DNA of 64,000 bases from Lonicera japonica. Taxonomy: Eukaryota > Streptophyta > Magnoliopsida > Dipsacales > Caprifoliaceae. The position numbers and the translations under genes were made by a program. The notes under the pieces are model-generated. The model was not told where the DNA came from. It did not search any database and saw only the letters and a program-made list of their open reading frames with translations. Where the stretch lies: NCBI GenBank assembly GCA_021464415.1, contig CM038467.1:25390011-25454010 (forward strand). Reading direction: 5' to 3'. Positions 34,651 through 45,229 of the stretch are shown here, one piece after another; positions within the stretch are counted from its first letter, which is position 1; each line of letters starts with the position of its first letter.

Positions 34651-35927
34651 TGTGAGAATCCGCAAATGCGACCCCCGGGTCTCGGCCCCTGGTTCTGGGA
34701 GTCTGAAACATCGGAAAGGATTCCGTTGTTCCATTTGCTTCTATGTGTTGATAATTCATATCGGGTGTCCCTCTATCCTATTTCTAGATGCAAGAGGGTT
34801 CGTTCAGAGTCGCCAGTACGTTTTACGAGAAAACGGACAAAATAGTTGTGTAAGAGGAAAGGCTACAGGTAAGCCTTTCTTTACACGTTTGTCTACGAAA
34901 CCAGGATTCTATAGGGTTCGGGAACTATATTACGGTTTGGGAAGGTGTTAAGCACCCATTCCGCCCTTTCGGTCTCTAGTGGTTTTATATGTTTACTCTA
35001 TGTTGGAAAACTTGGATGCTTTTACTGATATTCTACTGCTTTCTGGAAATAACTAATGAAAACCTGATTTTCGAGCGCGTTAGGAATCTACCACAACTAT
35101 GTCGCCACTTCGCTTACTAGGACGGGGATCGACCTGCCCGGTCAGGTCGCGGGGTGCGGGGCAGCGCCCCGTTAGAAAAATCGAGTTTTAAACAAGTCTA
35201 CAATAAAACTAATATACAAATATCTTATTTAATTACTAGAAGAGACTTTAGTTACCTTCCCGACGATATATATAAGAATAAGAGAGAGAAAATATAATAC
35301 GGCAGAGAAGACCTCCGGCGAATATTAGCTTTTCCTCTTAGAAATATTTCCAGCGGTCTGACTCTAGAAGGTGGTACACCGGGTGCCAAGATTAGATCCG
35401 AGACTCTTGCGGAAATAAATGTTATCGCAGATGCTTCCGGAGAAGGCTTAAAGATTAGAAAATATCAGAGAGAATAAGGAATTTTAGTATAGAAATTGTG
35501 GCGAGAAGTTGCCGTCTAGAACCCATGGGGGTGTTGGCCTATTTATACTGCTCGGGAGAGATTGTCGCGCGACATTTCCTTAAAAAAGGAGAATGTCGCG
35601 CGACATTGTGATATGTCGCGCGACATACGGGAATGTCGCGCGACAAACGGCTGAAGTGATGGTTCTGACAGATTGATGTGTCAGAAAGTGGTTGGTCTGG
35701 TGCAGAGGGGGAATGTCGTGCGACATAGTGGAATTGTCGCGCGACATATCAGGGATTGTCGCGCGACAATGTGATATGTCGTGCGACAATCTCTCTAAAA
35801 AACAAGTTTGTCGGGCGACAAACCCTCCTAGTGTAGTACCGGGTCCTCGGGTGGGTCCCGGACCCAAAATAGTAGTTCTCGGAGGTCGTTAGGGTTCTTG
35901 CGGGGGTCACGGATCGGGGTGTCTACA
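34651..35927 (-). repeat. 3' LTR of gag-only Gypsy element
   Basis: On the minus strand it begins TGTAGACACCCCGATCC and ends in TCTCACA. From the start it holds the palindrome array, then CAGTATAAATAGGCC (a TATA box, 35539-35547), then the transcribed part. The adjoining purine-rich GAGTCGAGAGGGTC is the likely polypurine tract. Confidence 0.93.
35563..35820. promoter_or_regulatory. Phased palindrome array upstream of LTR TATA box
   Basis: Nine 12-bp sites start at 35563, 35594, 35614, 35634, 35714, 35735, 35757, 35777 and 35809. Six are perfect TGTCGCGCGACA; two read TGTCGTGCGACA (35714, 35777) and one TGTCGGGCGACA (35809). The 80-bp gap holds an inverted pair with the same half-site, TTCTGACA...TGTCAGAA (about 35664-35687). 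The nearest site is about 16 bp from the TATA box. An identical array is at 44558-44815 in the other LTR, which would be the one driving transcription. Confidence 0.92.
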
Positions 35928-36049
35928 GACCCTCTCGACTCAAGCTCCTTGCTTGCAAGGACTTGAGGCGACTGGAAGATACTTCGATTTGTGGCTCCCG
36001 CAAGAACCCTAAAAGAGTGTGCGTATGAAAGAAGTGCTTGTGAGTGCCT

Positions 36050-37500
36050 CCGGAGAGGGCTTGTGCCTGTAGGAAGGACTTACTCTGCCTCTGAAGAGGG
36101 CTTTCGTTACCTCGTTGCCTTTTTTTAGATGGCTTGATTTGCTCTACTTGCCTCAGATGGGAGGACTACCATGCGTGCCTCTCTGGGAGGGCTTAACCTC
36201 AGGTGGGAGGACTACCAATGTGTGCCTCTCTGGGAGGGCTTAACCTCAGGTGGGAGGACTACCATTTGCCTCACGGGGAGGACTTAACCTCAGGTGGGAG
36301 GACTACCAATGTGTGCCTCTCTGGGAGGGCTTAACCTCAGGTGGGAGGACTACCATGCGTGCCTCTCTGGGAGGGCTTAACCTCAGGTGGGAGGACTACC
36401 ATGCGTGCCTCTCTGGGAGGGCTTTTGATCTGAAAAGAGAAAGAAAATTGCCTCTGGGGAGGGCTTTTGTGAGTAATTTTGCCTCTGGCGAGGGCTTGTG
36501 TTTTGTGATTTGCCTCTAGAGAGGGCTTGTGCCAGTAGAAAGGACTTGTGAGTGATGTTTTGCCTATAGAAAGGGCTTATGTGAATGGATGCCTCCGGAA
36601 AGGACTTTCGCCTAAAAAGGGCTTAGTGATTGGTTTGCCTCCGCAGAGGGCTTATGTGAATGGATTGCCTCCAAAGAGGGCTTTTGCCTGTAGAAAGGAC
36701 TTGTGAATGATGTTTTGCCTGTAGAAAGGGCTTATGTAAATGGATGCCTCCGGAAAGGACTTTCGCCTAAAAAGGGCTTAGTGATTGATTTGCCTCCGCA
36801 GAGGGCTTATGTGAATGGATTGCCTCCAAAGAGGGCTTGTGCCTGTAGAAAGGACTTGTGAATGATGTTTTGCCTGTAGAAAGGGCTTATGTGAATGGAT
36901 GCCTCCGGAAAGGACTTTCGCCTAAAAAGGGCTTAGTGATTGATTTGCCTCCGCAGAGGGCTTATGTGAATGGATTGCCTCTAGAGAGGGCTTGTGCCTG
37001 TAGAAAGGACTTGTGAGTGATGTGTTGCCTGTATAAAGGGCTTATGTGAATGGATGCCTCCGGAAAGGACTTTCGCCTAAAAAGGGCTTAGTGATTGGTT
37101 TGCCTCCGCAGGGGGCTTATGTGAATGGATTGCCTCCAAAGAGGGCTTGTGCCTGTAGAAAGGACTTTGTGAGTGATGTTTTGCCTGTAGAAAGGGCTTA
37201 TGTGAATGGATGCCTCCGGAAAGGACTTTCGCCTAAAAAAGGGCTTAGTGATTGGATTGCCTCCGCAGAGGGCTTATGTGAATGGATTGCCTCCAAAGAG
37301 GGCTTGTGCCTGTAGAAAGGACTTGTGAATGATGTTTTGCCTGTAGAAAGGGCTTATGTGAATGGATGCCTCCGGAAAGGACTTCGATGTGTGGGTGCCT
37401 CGAGAAGAGGGCTTCGTGTGCGTAAGTGCCTCGAGAAGAGGGCTTCGTGTGCGTAAGTGCCTCGAGAAGAGGGCTTGTGTTTGCGTGGGTGCCTCGAAAA
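36050..37500. repeat. Nested tandem arrays of a GCCTC...GAGGGCTT motif
   Basis: About six copies of a 47-bp unit (GGGAGGGCTTAACCTCAGG) lie at 36150-36430. Five to six copies of a 155-bp unit follow at about 36590-37385 (each with GCCTCCGGAAAGGACTTTCG). Finally four copies of GTGCCTCGAGAAGAGGGCTT lie at 37397-37500. All share the short GCCTC...AGGGCTT theme, so the larger units evolved from smaller ones. Long open frames across it are a side effect of the repeats. Confidence 0.9.
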
Positions 37501-38769
37501 GAGGCTTGGTTCTCTATAGTGGCAACTGATGAGAAGCTAAAGAGAGAGGTCTCTAGAGGAGAAAAGAGCTCATTTGGGAGTTTATATACCCATTCTAAAA
37601 GTTTTGCTTTCTCTGGGAAATTTTGAAAACTTTGTTTTGGAAGTTTCTGAAAAGAGGATTTTTCACGATGGATTTTCTCAATTTTTGCACTTCGTGCGTA
37701 GTGATGACTCAATCTTTTGCTTGTTTCTAAGTCGTTTCTGATTTCATCAAGCTGAGAAGGAAATCTGTTTTGAAGGAGTCTCTGATCTCTTTGATATTCA
37801 TTGGCCATTCTTTGAGGCACTTTTGTAAGCCCACATCGTTTTCTGTTTTTCGATGTCCTTATTTCTCCCTCGTTCGGGGAAGCTTTTCCTGCCTTTTCTG
37901 TTTTTGGTCAAGAGCTTCTTTTCCCGTTTGGCGTGATCAGGAGCCTTACTCACCCAAGACGAAGCCCTGAGCCGGTTTGGCCTAGCTGTCACTCTTGGTG
38001 TGGCTCTCCCTGCCACTCTATACAATTCTGTTTCTCTCGCTCACTCTGGGCGCTCATGCGGGATTTTTCTCTTTTCTACTCTTTCAATTTTTTCTATTCC
38101 CGTCTTATCTGATATTTTCTCATTCTCATTTGCTAGATTTCAGTCTTCTAGAGATCAGAGATTTCTTTGTAGGCTGTTTGCTCTCGCGATTTGAAGAAAC
38201 GACTTAGAATATGGCATTTGATATTATCGTGCGAGTGTGTGTTTTTTCTGCATAAAAGTCGAGAAAAACCACCTTGAAGTTCCCCTACAGAAAAATGCCA
38301 AGTTTGAGATATGATTGGCCATGCGACAGTTCAATGGAGTAGGTTTTGTCCCACAAGCGGGGTCTTTTCTTCTCATTCTCTTATTCTCTCTTTAGCTCCT
38401 CATTTCTCGAGTTTTCCCGTATCTGGATGCTCAGGGTGTTCTTTGATGCAGTTCCCATGCTATTGACAAGGGATGATAGGGTAAATCGTGACCGCGGTGT
38501 GATCTACTAGGATGTGAAGTGCGCTAAAAATGTGCATGCTCGTGTTTGGTGATCTTATTTGAAAGATAACGTATGCTATGCATGTACTAGTGAAGTGGTG
38601 TTTGAACATGTTCGATAACTTGATATGTAAAAGTATTGCTTGCAGGCTGCAGATACTTTCCATGCTGTTTTGTTGATCCTGATTCGCAGTTTCCTGCATG
38701 TTTAAACAAACATTAATTAATTCACATAATTATCTCAATAGTAACATCCGATTTTTGGAACTTACATAC
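37501..38769. other. Non-coding internal region of Gypsy element
   Basis: No protease, reverse transcriptase or integrase motif is seen on either strand. The region has a pyrimidine-rich stretch (about 37790-38200) on the plus strand. Confidence 0.6.
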
Positions 38770-39790
38770 TTTTACCTTTCAAACCTTAAGGACTCTCGTA
38801 ATTTACTCTAAAAAATCGTATAGCTCTCATAACTACCCAAAGTACCCTCAGGTTTTGAAAACTACATATTTTTTCCCTATAGGCCCATAACTCTCGTAAT
38901 TACCCCAAAGTACCCTCAGGTTTTTTTTTTTTTTTTTAAAAAAATTACATAATTTTACCCTCTTATTATATAACTCACATAATTACACGAAAGAACCCTC
39001 AGGTTTTGACATAATTTTACCTTTATAACCCTATATCTCTCGTAATTACACCAAAGTACCCTCAGGTTTGGAAAATTACACAATTTACCCTTATAACCCT
39101 ATATCTCTCGTAATTACACCAACGTACCCTCAAGTTTTGGAAAATTACACAATTTACCCTTATAACCCTATATCTCTCGTAATTACACCAAAGTACCCTC
39201 AGGTTTGGAAAATTACATAATTTACCCTTATAACCTTATATCTCTCGTAATTACACAAAAGTACCCTCAGGTTTTGGAAAATTACACAATTTTACCTTAT
39301 AACCCTATATCTCTCGTAATTACACCAAAGTACCCTCAGGTTTGGAAAATTACACAATTTACCCTTATAACCCTATATCTCTCGTAATTACACCAAAGTA
39401 CCCTCAAGTTTTGGAAAATTACACAATTTACCCTTATAACCCTATATCTCTCGTAATTACACCAAAGTACCCTCAGGTTTTGGAAAATTTACACAATTTA
39501 CCCTTATAACCCTATATCTCTCGTAATTACACCAAAGTACCCTCAGGTTTTGGAAAATTACATAATTTACCCTTATATCCCTATGTCTTTCGTAATTACA
39601 CCAAAGTACCCTCAGGTTTTGGAAAATTACATAATTTACCCTTATAACCCTATGTCTTTCGTAATTACACCAAAGTACCCTCAGGTTTTGGAAAATTACA
39701 CAATTTACCCTTATAACCCTATATCTCTCGTAATTACACCAAAGTACCCTCAGGTTTCCTACACATATTTATATAAAAGTACCCTCGGGT
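38770..39790. repeat. Tandem array, 67-69-bp unit, about 14 copies
   Basis: The unit contains CTCTCGTAATTACACCAAAG, TACCCTCAGGTTTTGG and TTATAACCCTATATCTC. Central copies are nearly identical; those at both ends are decayed, which suggests expansion from the middle. Each unit holds AACCCTA, the core of plant telo-box motifs. Confidence 0.92.
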
Positions 39791-40863
39791 TCAATACAGA
39801 GTAAAGAAATACATGCTGGTGAAAAATAGGCCTATAATGACATAAAAAATGATGACCATCAGGCCCCTGCAAAATTGAAAGGAACTAAGTGAGTATTGAA
39901 AAAGTGATTTCTTTTGGCAACAATGAACTTGTCTGTTGGAGAAATGTATGACAAATGATGAGTATAAGTGCATGATTTCTCCGATAAATACACATCTCTT
40001 CCTTCCTTCATCCCCACACTTACTCTTTTATCTTCGTAGAAACAAAGTCCTCTCACTACATAAATGTTGAATTTTCTTATACCAAAGCTCGAGATGCCTT
40101 GGTACCCTCGGAACTCAAGCTTGCCACTCCCCATACTTCTCTATATGTGGAGTGTAGTGGCATGGACGGCTGACTCGGTAATTCAACTATGCATGGTTTG
40201 GCTTTTCTTAGCCCCTCCGGGCTGATATCATTCGTTCAATCTGGTGATTGGTGGAGGAAGATCTGGCTGTCGTCCCTTATCAAATGCAATGGTTTCAGTT
40301 CGTGGGCTCAGAGCCCTCCGAGGCATAAATGAAGCTTAAGTTGCACTGGTGGCTAAGGATACGATGTGGCTTCTTTCCGGGGCTAAGATGGGGTGCTAGA
40401 TAACAAATGTACTGACTTTTGGTGTTCTGGACCACCGTTTATGAAGTTTGAAAAACTGCTCTTTTTTATAAAACAAAAAAGTTTTTATAATAATTAAACC
40501 GGGCCTGAAGTAACTTCTCAGGTTGCCTACGTTCCCCGTGGTATTTCCTCCATAAACAAAAGTGAGTTGGGGCTCAGGTTTACGTAGTTCTGGATTATAC
40601 ATGCTATTGCTTTAATAATAATATTTCTTGAATGTAGCGTCTGACCATCTACATCTGCGGCTATTACAGCTCTCCTTATGTTGATTTCTTTAACGATGTA
40701 CGACCCAGTTCTGAACTTTTCTCTCGGATCTCTTATCGGCTTCTCTAACCTTTCTCAAAACTACATTGTTCTCACAAATACCCCGAGTCTTCACTTTTCG
40801 ATTTTAAAGGCCCCATAATGACGATACACGGCCTTCTACCGTTTCTCATTTAGCGATGCTAAC
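39791..40863. other. Region downstream of gag, no pol
   Basis: This is where protease and reverse transcriptase would be expected on the minus strand. No motif such as a DTG/DSG protease site or a YxDD reverse transcriptase site is seen in any frame. A short minus-strand frame (40396-40602) has no recognisable domain. Confidence 0.6.
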
Positions 40864-42630
40864 TCACTTTAGCGGGTTGTTGGCCATATTTGGTCCGCCT
40901 GGTGCGGGAATTTTTCCTTCTTCGATTAGATCTTGGATGCGGTGTCGGAGGGCTAAACATCTATCTGTGTCATGGCCCACAGATTGGTGGTATAAACAAT
41001 TCTCGTTCATCCTCCAAGAAGAAGGGACGGGATTTGGTGGAGGACGAGGGTTGAGTGGGGTAACCAGGCCCGCATTCTGTAGCAATTCAAGACTTTTGGT
41101 CAGGGTTGTGGGGAGGTTGCTGAATTTTCTATTTTTATTGGGTTGATATGTATTGGGGGCTTCGGCTTGTATAGGCCACGTTAATTGGGGTTGTTGCTGC
41201 TGAAAAGGATTTTGTTGGTACGGATAAGAGCTTAGCTGGTTTACAACGGGGGTGGCTGTGCTCTTCTCAGTATATGAGGCCTTCCTTGTTTGGGTGTCCG
41301 CCTTTCTGGCCAACTCTTCTTCTACTTGGGATCCCATGCTTAAAAGTGCTCGAAAATGTGGGAACACGTGCTTTCCCATACAAGTCAATACAGCCGGAGT
41401 GAAGTTTTTCTGAATTATCTCTAACTGCTCCTCTTCGTCTGGTCGTTTGGACATCTGGGATGCCAATTCTCTCCAACGGGTAACAAAATCACTGAAGCTC
41501 TCTTTCTCACCCTGTTTGGCCATCTCTAAGTGTTTACGGGTGACCTCCAACTCTTCATTGGACCCGTATTTAGCCATGAATTCCTTGACGATATCCCCCC
41601 AAGTTTTTGTGTGGTGCCTCTCTAAATCAAAAAACCATCTCAGGGCTGCCCCCGTGAGAGTCATATGAAATGCCTGGGCCAACTCAGGTTCTCCACAGCC
41701 AGATACTTGCATGGATCGGATATATGATTGCAGATGTGTTTTTGGGGGCGTGGTTCCAGTAAACTTGGTGATAGATGGGAGTTTGAACCCCTGTGGTAGT
41801 CTTGCCTCGGGGTAGAGGGAGAATGCATTCATATCAGTAACCTCGTCTGCTCCTTTCATTAGGGAAACTCCCTTCTGCAGGACCCTCATCTGTTCCTTCA
41901 GTTTTTTCATTTCTTCACTCTCTTTAGATACTTCATCGGGCTGTTCTCGAGCTATAACTGATTCTGCATATACTGCCCGGAGTCGGTTTATATCTGGGTA
42001 TTCATTGGGAGGGGCTACCATGGCTGGTGGTAGGACAGGTCCTGCAGGAATTTGTGGCCATTGTGGGTGTTGAGGGTCGAAACCTGGTTGGACTTGGGGT
42101 TGCGGCCAGATGATGGGTGGCTCTTGTTGCTGATAAGTAGGGCCGGAGTCCGGGGCCCATTGGTTCTGGTTATTGGGGTCAGTTTGAATGGGGCCTGTTG
42201 GGATAGGACCTGTTTGCTGTGGGTTGGTGCCTTGGACTGGGGGGAGTACTTGTGATGATTGCCCTTGATTCGGATCTCGATTCGGTGGTAGTCGTTCAAA
42301 CCCCGGTGGCGCAGTTCGTTCGGCTGACCATCCTTCTATTCGAACCCGGGTGTTCTGCTGCTCAGTAGATATGCTGGCCAGGCTTTGACTAACGGTTATT
42401 AATAGGCGATGCAATTCTTCTAGGGTAGGCGGAGCCCTCGGTACCTCTGCTAGATTCGGATCAACTGCTTGGATCTCTGAGTCATTCAGATTGGAAGTCG
42501 ACATAGTCGGAGTGCTCGGTCGAACTAATCTACCGGTGCAATCTCTTCCTGCCCAACCTTCCAGACTGTAGTCGTAGGGCTGTAGATATACCACATAGCG
42601 AAGATGAAGGAAGACTGAGGTGTGATTCAT
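40864..42630 (-). CDS. Gypsy (Tat/Ogre-like) gag protein, intact
   Basis: An uninterrupted frame of 588 residues starts at the ATG at 42630; a second in-frame ATG at 42504 would give 546 residues and is an alternative start. The N-terminal part is P/Q-rich and low-complexity. The retrotransposon gag (capsid) domain follows, recognisable by PKTHLQSYIRSM, AFHMTLTGAALRWF and WGDIVKEFMAKYG, then SFSDFVTRWRELASQM. Near the C-terminus CLYHQSVGHDTDRC is a variant nucleic-acid-binding knuckle (C-x2-H-x4-H-x4-C) followed by LRHRIQDLIEEGKI, typical of Tat gags. It would form the particle that packages the element RNA. Gag without pol implies that enzymes are supplied in trans. The absence of stops agrees with the near-identical LTRs. 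Confidence 0.92.
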   Translation of the reverse strand: MNHTSVFLHLRYVVYLQPYDYSLEGWAGRDCTGRLVRPSTPTMSTSNLNDSEIQAVDPNLAEVPRAPPTLEELHRLLITVSQSLASISTEQQNTRVRIEGWSAERTAPPGFERLPPNRDPNQGQSSQVLPPVQGTNPQQTGPIPTGPIQTDPNNQNQWAPDSGPTYQQQEPPIIWPQPQVQPGFDPQHPQWPQIPAGPVLPPAMVAPPNEYPDINRLRAVYAESVIAREQPDEVSKESEEMKKLKEQMRVLQKGVSLMKGADEVTDMNAFSLYPEARLPQGFKLPSITKFTGTTPPKTHLQSYIRSMQVSGCGEPELAQAFHMTLTGAALRWFFDLERHHTKTWGDIVKEFMAKYGSNEELEVTRKHLEMAKQGEKESFSDFVTRWRELASQMSKRPDEEEQLEIIQKNFTPAVLTCMGKHVFPHFRALLSMGSQVEEELARKADTQTRKASYTEKSTATPVVNQLSSYPYQQNPFQQQQPQLTWPIQAEAPNTYQPNKNRKFSNLPTTLTKSLELLQNAGLVTPLNPRPPPNPVPSSWRMNENCLYHQSVGHDTDRCLALRHRIQDLIEEGKIPAPGGPNMANNPLK

Positions 42631-43645
42631 TTCTGCCAAGAGAAACCACGAAGAAAGAAAAACAACGAAAACCAAGTTTCGGGTGTTTATAAAGACACAT
42701 CAACAACAACTTGAGTGAATTCCCGGTGGGAGTTTAGGGTAGGCAGCAAAGTGCTCCTTGGGTTACCCTACTTATCCCGAATTTTTTTTTTTAAAAACTC
42801 ATCTTTTGATTTTATGAAAATTGGGAATATCTGTCCTCTTGAGTTGCTTTTCATGGGAGATGTACCGGGGAAAGTCACAACGAGCTGATCTCGTTGTAAA
42901 TTTCTATGACGGAGGTTGGTCAGCCTCCGGCCGTACTCGCCAATATCTGGGGGAGATATACATGACAAGGCCCTATGCGGTACGAACTCCTCACGGTTGA
43001 TAAAAAAGATAAGAGTGTTCTATCTTGACTCTTCCTATATGCAACGCAGGTGTAATGCAAGGTGAAGGCTTCAAGCTCCCCCCTATTTGGCAAGACCTCG
43101 CGATATACCCCAGGAGCGGGTACGTGCAAGAATCTTTTGATATACTTCCCGGGTACGTGAGTGTTCTCGTCACTCGATATACCTCGGGGGCGTACTTGGC
43201 CAAGGAGAGTGGAAGTAAATGCTTTCGGTTTATGTTGGCCCAAGCAAGCCAACTCCCTACTCACTTATAATACTTCCGAGGGTTTGGGGTAAAAATCACA
43301 CTCGTAAGATCCATGCATGAATAGTGATGTGCGTGAAAACAAGAGTTTTCAAAGATTTAATTACAGATATCTTATCTTTGAGGTGTATTTTGAAAACGCC
43401 ATTTTTATTTGAAAACATATTTCTTTACAATCAAATACAACAGAAAGGGGAAATCCTAAACATATGTCTATGTCAATGAATGGACACTACTGCGCCTCTA
43501 GGTCAGGTCCACAATAAAATCCAGGCGCCACGTCAGGGGGCAAGTAGGGAAAGCAGTAAAAGCATGCATATCAACATATTTATAAACAAAAAAAAAAAAC
43601 CACACATAAGAGCCTAGTTCTCTCGGTCCCCAGCAGAGTCGCCAC
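42631..43645 (-). other. Gypsy leader and primer-binding site
   Basis: This is the untranslated leader between the 5' LTR and gag. On the minus strand TGGCGACTCTGCTGGGGA lies within 43626-43644, beside the LTR; it is the primer-binding site and fits tRNA-Arg priming as known for Ogre. No coding sequence is seen. Confidence 0.75.
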
Positions 43646-44922
43646 TGTGAGAATCCGCAAATGCGACCCCCGGGTCTCGGCCCCTGGTTCTGGGAGTCTG
43701 AAACATCGGAAAGGATTCCGTTGTTCCATTTGCTTCTATGTGTTGATAATTCATATCGGGTGTCCCTCTATCCTATTTCTAGATGCAAGAGGGTTCGTTC
43801 AGAGTCGCCAGTACGTTTTACGAGAAAACGGACAAAATAGTTGTGTAAGAGGAAAGGCTACAGGTAAGCCTTTCTTTACACGTTTGTCTACGAAACCAGG
43901 ATTCTATAGGGTTCGGGAACTATATTACGGTTTGGGAAGGTGTTAAGCACCCATTCCGCCCTTTCGGTCTCTAGTGGTTTTATATGTTTACTCTATGTTG
44001 GAAAACTTGGATGCTTTTACTGATATTCTACTGCTTTCTGGAAATAACTAATGAAAACCTGATTTTCGAGCGCGTTAGGAATCTACCACAACTATGTCGC
44101 CACTTCGCTTACTAGGACGGGGATCGACCTGCCCGGTCAGGTCGCGGGGTGCGGGGCAGCGCCCCGTTAGAAAAATCGAGTTTTAAACAAGTCTACAATA
44201 AAACTAATATACAAATATCTTATTTAATTACTAGAAGAGACTTTAGTTACCTTCCCGACGATATATATAAGAATAAGAGAGAGAAAATATAATACGGCAG
44301 AGAAGACCTCCGGCGAATATTAGCTTTTCCTCTTAGAAATATTTCCAGCGGTCTGACTCTAGAAGGTGGTACACCGGGTGCCAAGATTAGATCCGAGACT
44401 CTTGCGGAAATAAATGTTATCGCAGATGCTTCCGGAGAAGGCTTAAAGATTAGAAAATATCAGAGAGAATAAGGAATTTTAGTATAGAAATTGTGGCGAG
44501 AAGTTGCCGTCTAGAACCCATGGGGGTGTTGGCCTATTTATACTGCTCGGGAGAGATTGTCGCGCGACATTTCCATAAAAAAGGAGAATGTCGCGCGACA
44601 TTGTGATATGTCGCGCGACATACGGGAATGTCGCGCGACAAACGGCTGAAGTGATGGTTCTGACAGATTGATGTGTCAGAAAGTGGTTGGTCTGGTGCAG
44701 AGGGGGAATGTCGTGCGACATAGTGGAATTGTCGCGCGACATATCAGGGATTGTCGCGCGACAATGTGATATGTCGTGCGACAATCTCTCTAAAAAACAA
44801 GTTTGTCGGGCGACAAACCCTCCTAGTGTAGTACCGGGTCCTCGGGTGGGTCCCGGACCCAAAATAGTAGTTCTCGGAGGTCGTTAGGGTTCTTGCGGGG
44901 GTCACGGATCGGGGTGTCTACA
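43646..44922 (-). repeat. 5' LTR of gag-only Gypsy element
   Basis: The LTR is 1,277 bp and the same length as its partner. Its U3 palindrome array is at 44558-44815 and its TATA box at about 44534-44542. It is followed on the right by GCATT, the target duplication. Confidence 0.93.
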
Positions 44923-45173
44923 GCATTAAATTGGATTTTCTTAATATCATGCTCATTATATTCGGAAATAGATTTAGGAGTAACTTTACCCTTTTCATCG
45001 ATTTTGGTAATTTCATAAGGTCCAATGAGTGTAACCTTCCATTGTTCAAAATCACTAGCTTGAAGAAAAGTACACATACGACTTTTCCAATAACTATAAT
45101 TTTTGCCATCAAATAGAGGTGGTATAGTGGTGGAAGAACCTTCGTTGATTCCGGTTCCTTGATAAATAGACAT
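44923..45173 (-). pseudogene. Sirevirus-like gag, N-terminal part
   Basis: The frame starts at the ATG at 45173 (MSIYQGTG) and contains PPLFDGKNYSYWKSRM and FEQWKVTLIGPYEI, the standard Copia gag N-terminus. It is cut at the GCATT site by the Gypsy element; the sequence resumes in frame at 34650. Confidence 0.88.
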
Positions 45174-45213
45174 GATCGTAAACTCTAAGATTGTTAAATC
45201 AAAACAAGAGTAC

Positions 45214-45229
45214 AACCTCTGATACCAAT
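45214..45229 (-). promoter_or_regulatory. Primer-binding site of Sirevirus-like element
   Basis: On the minus strand TGGTATCAGAGG lies two bases after the LTR end. It matches the initiator tRNA-Met 3' end used by most plant Copia elements. Confidence 0.85.

Larger units (their letters stand above)
34651..44922 (-). mobile_element. Gag-only Tat/Ogre-like Gypsy element (TR-GAG type), very young
   Basis: Two 1,277-bp LTRs (34651-35927 and 43646-44922) enclose 7.7 kb, with an exact 5-bp target duplication, GCATT (34646-34650 and 44923-44927). I see one difference between the LTRs (T at 35580, A at 44575). The primer site next to the right LTR reads TGGCGACTCTGCTGGGGA, the tRNA-Arg type described for Ogre/Tat elements, so the element reads on the minus strand. 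It encodes an intact gag but no protease, reverse transcriptase, RNase H or integrase. Between gag and the 3' LTR are large tandem arrays, as is common in Tat elements. It must be mobilised by an autonomous partner. Confidence 0.93.

Noticed and set aside
35563..35820. CRISPR-like array
   Set aside because: Repeats are only 12 bp and palindromic, spacers are 8-20 bp and partly conserved, and the setting is a plant LTR promoter.
36250..37315. Frames in the GCCTC arrays
   Set aside because: Units of the tandem repeats happen to lack stops; no protein is implied.
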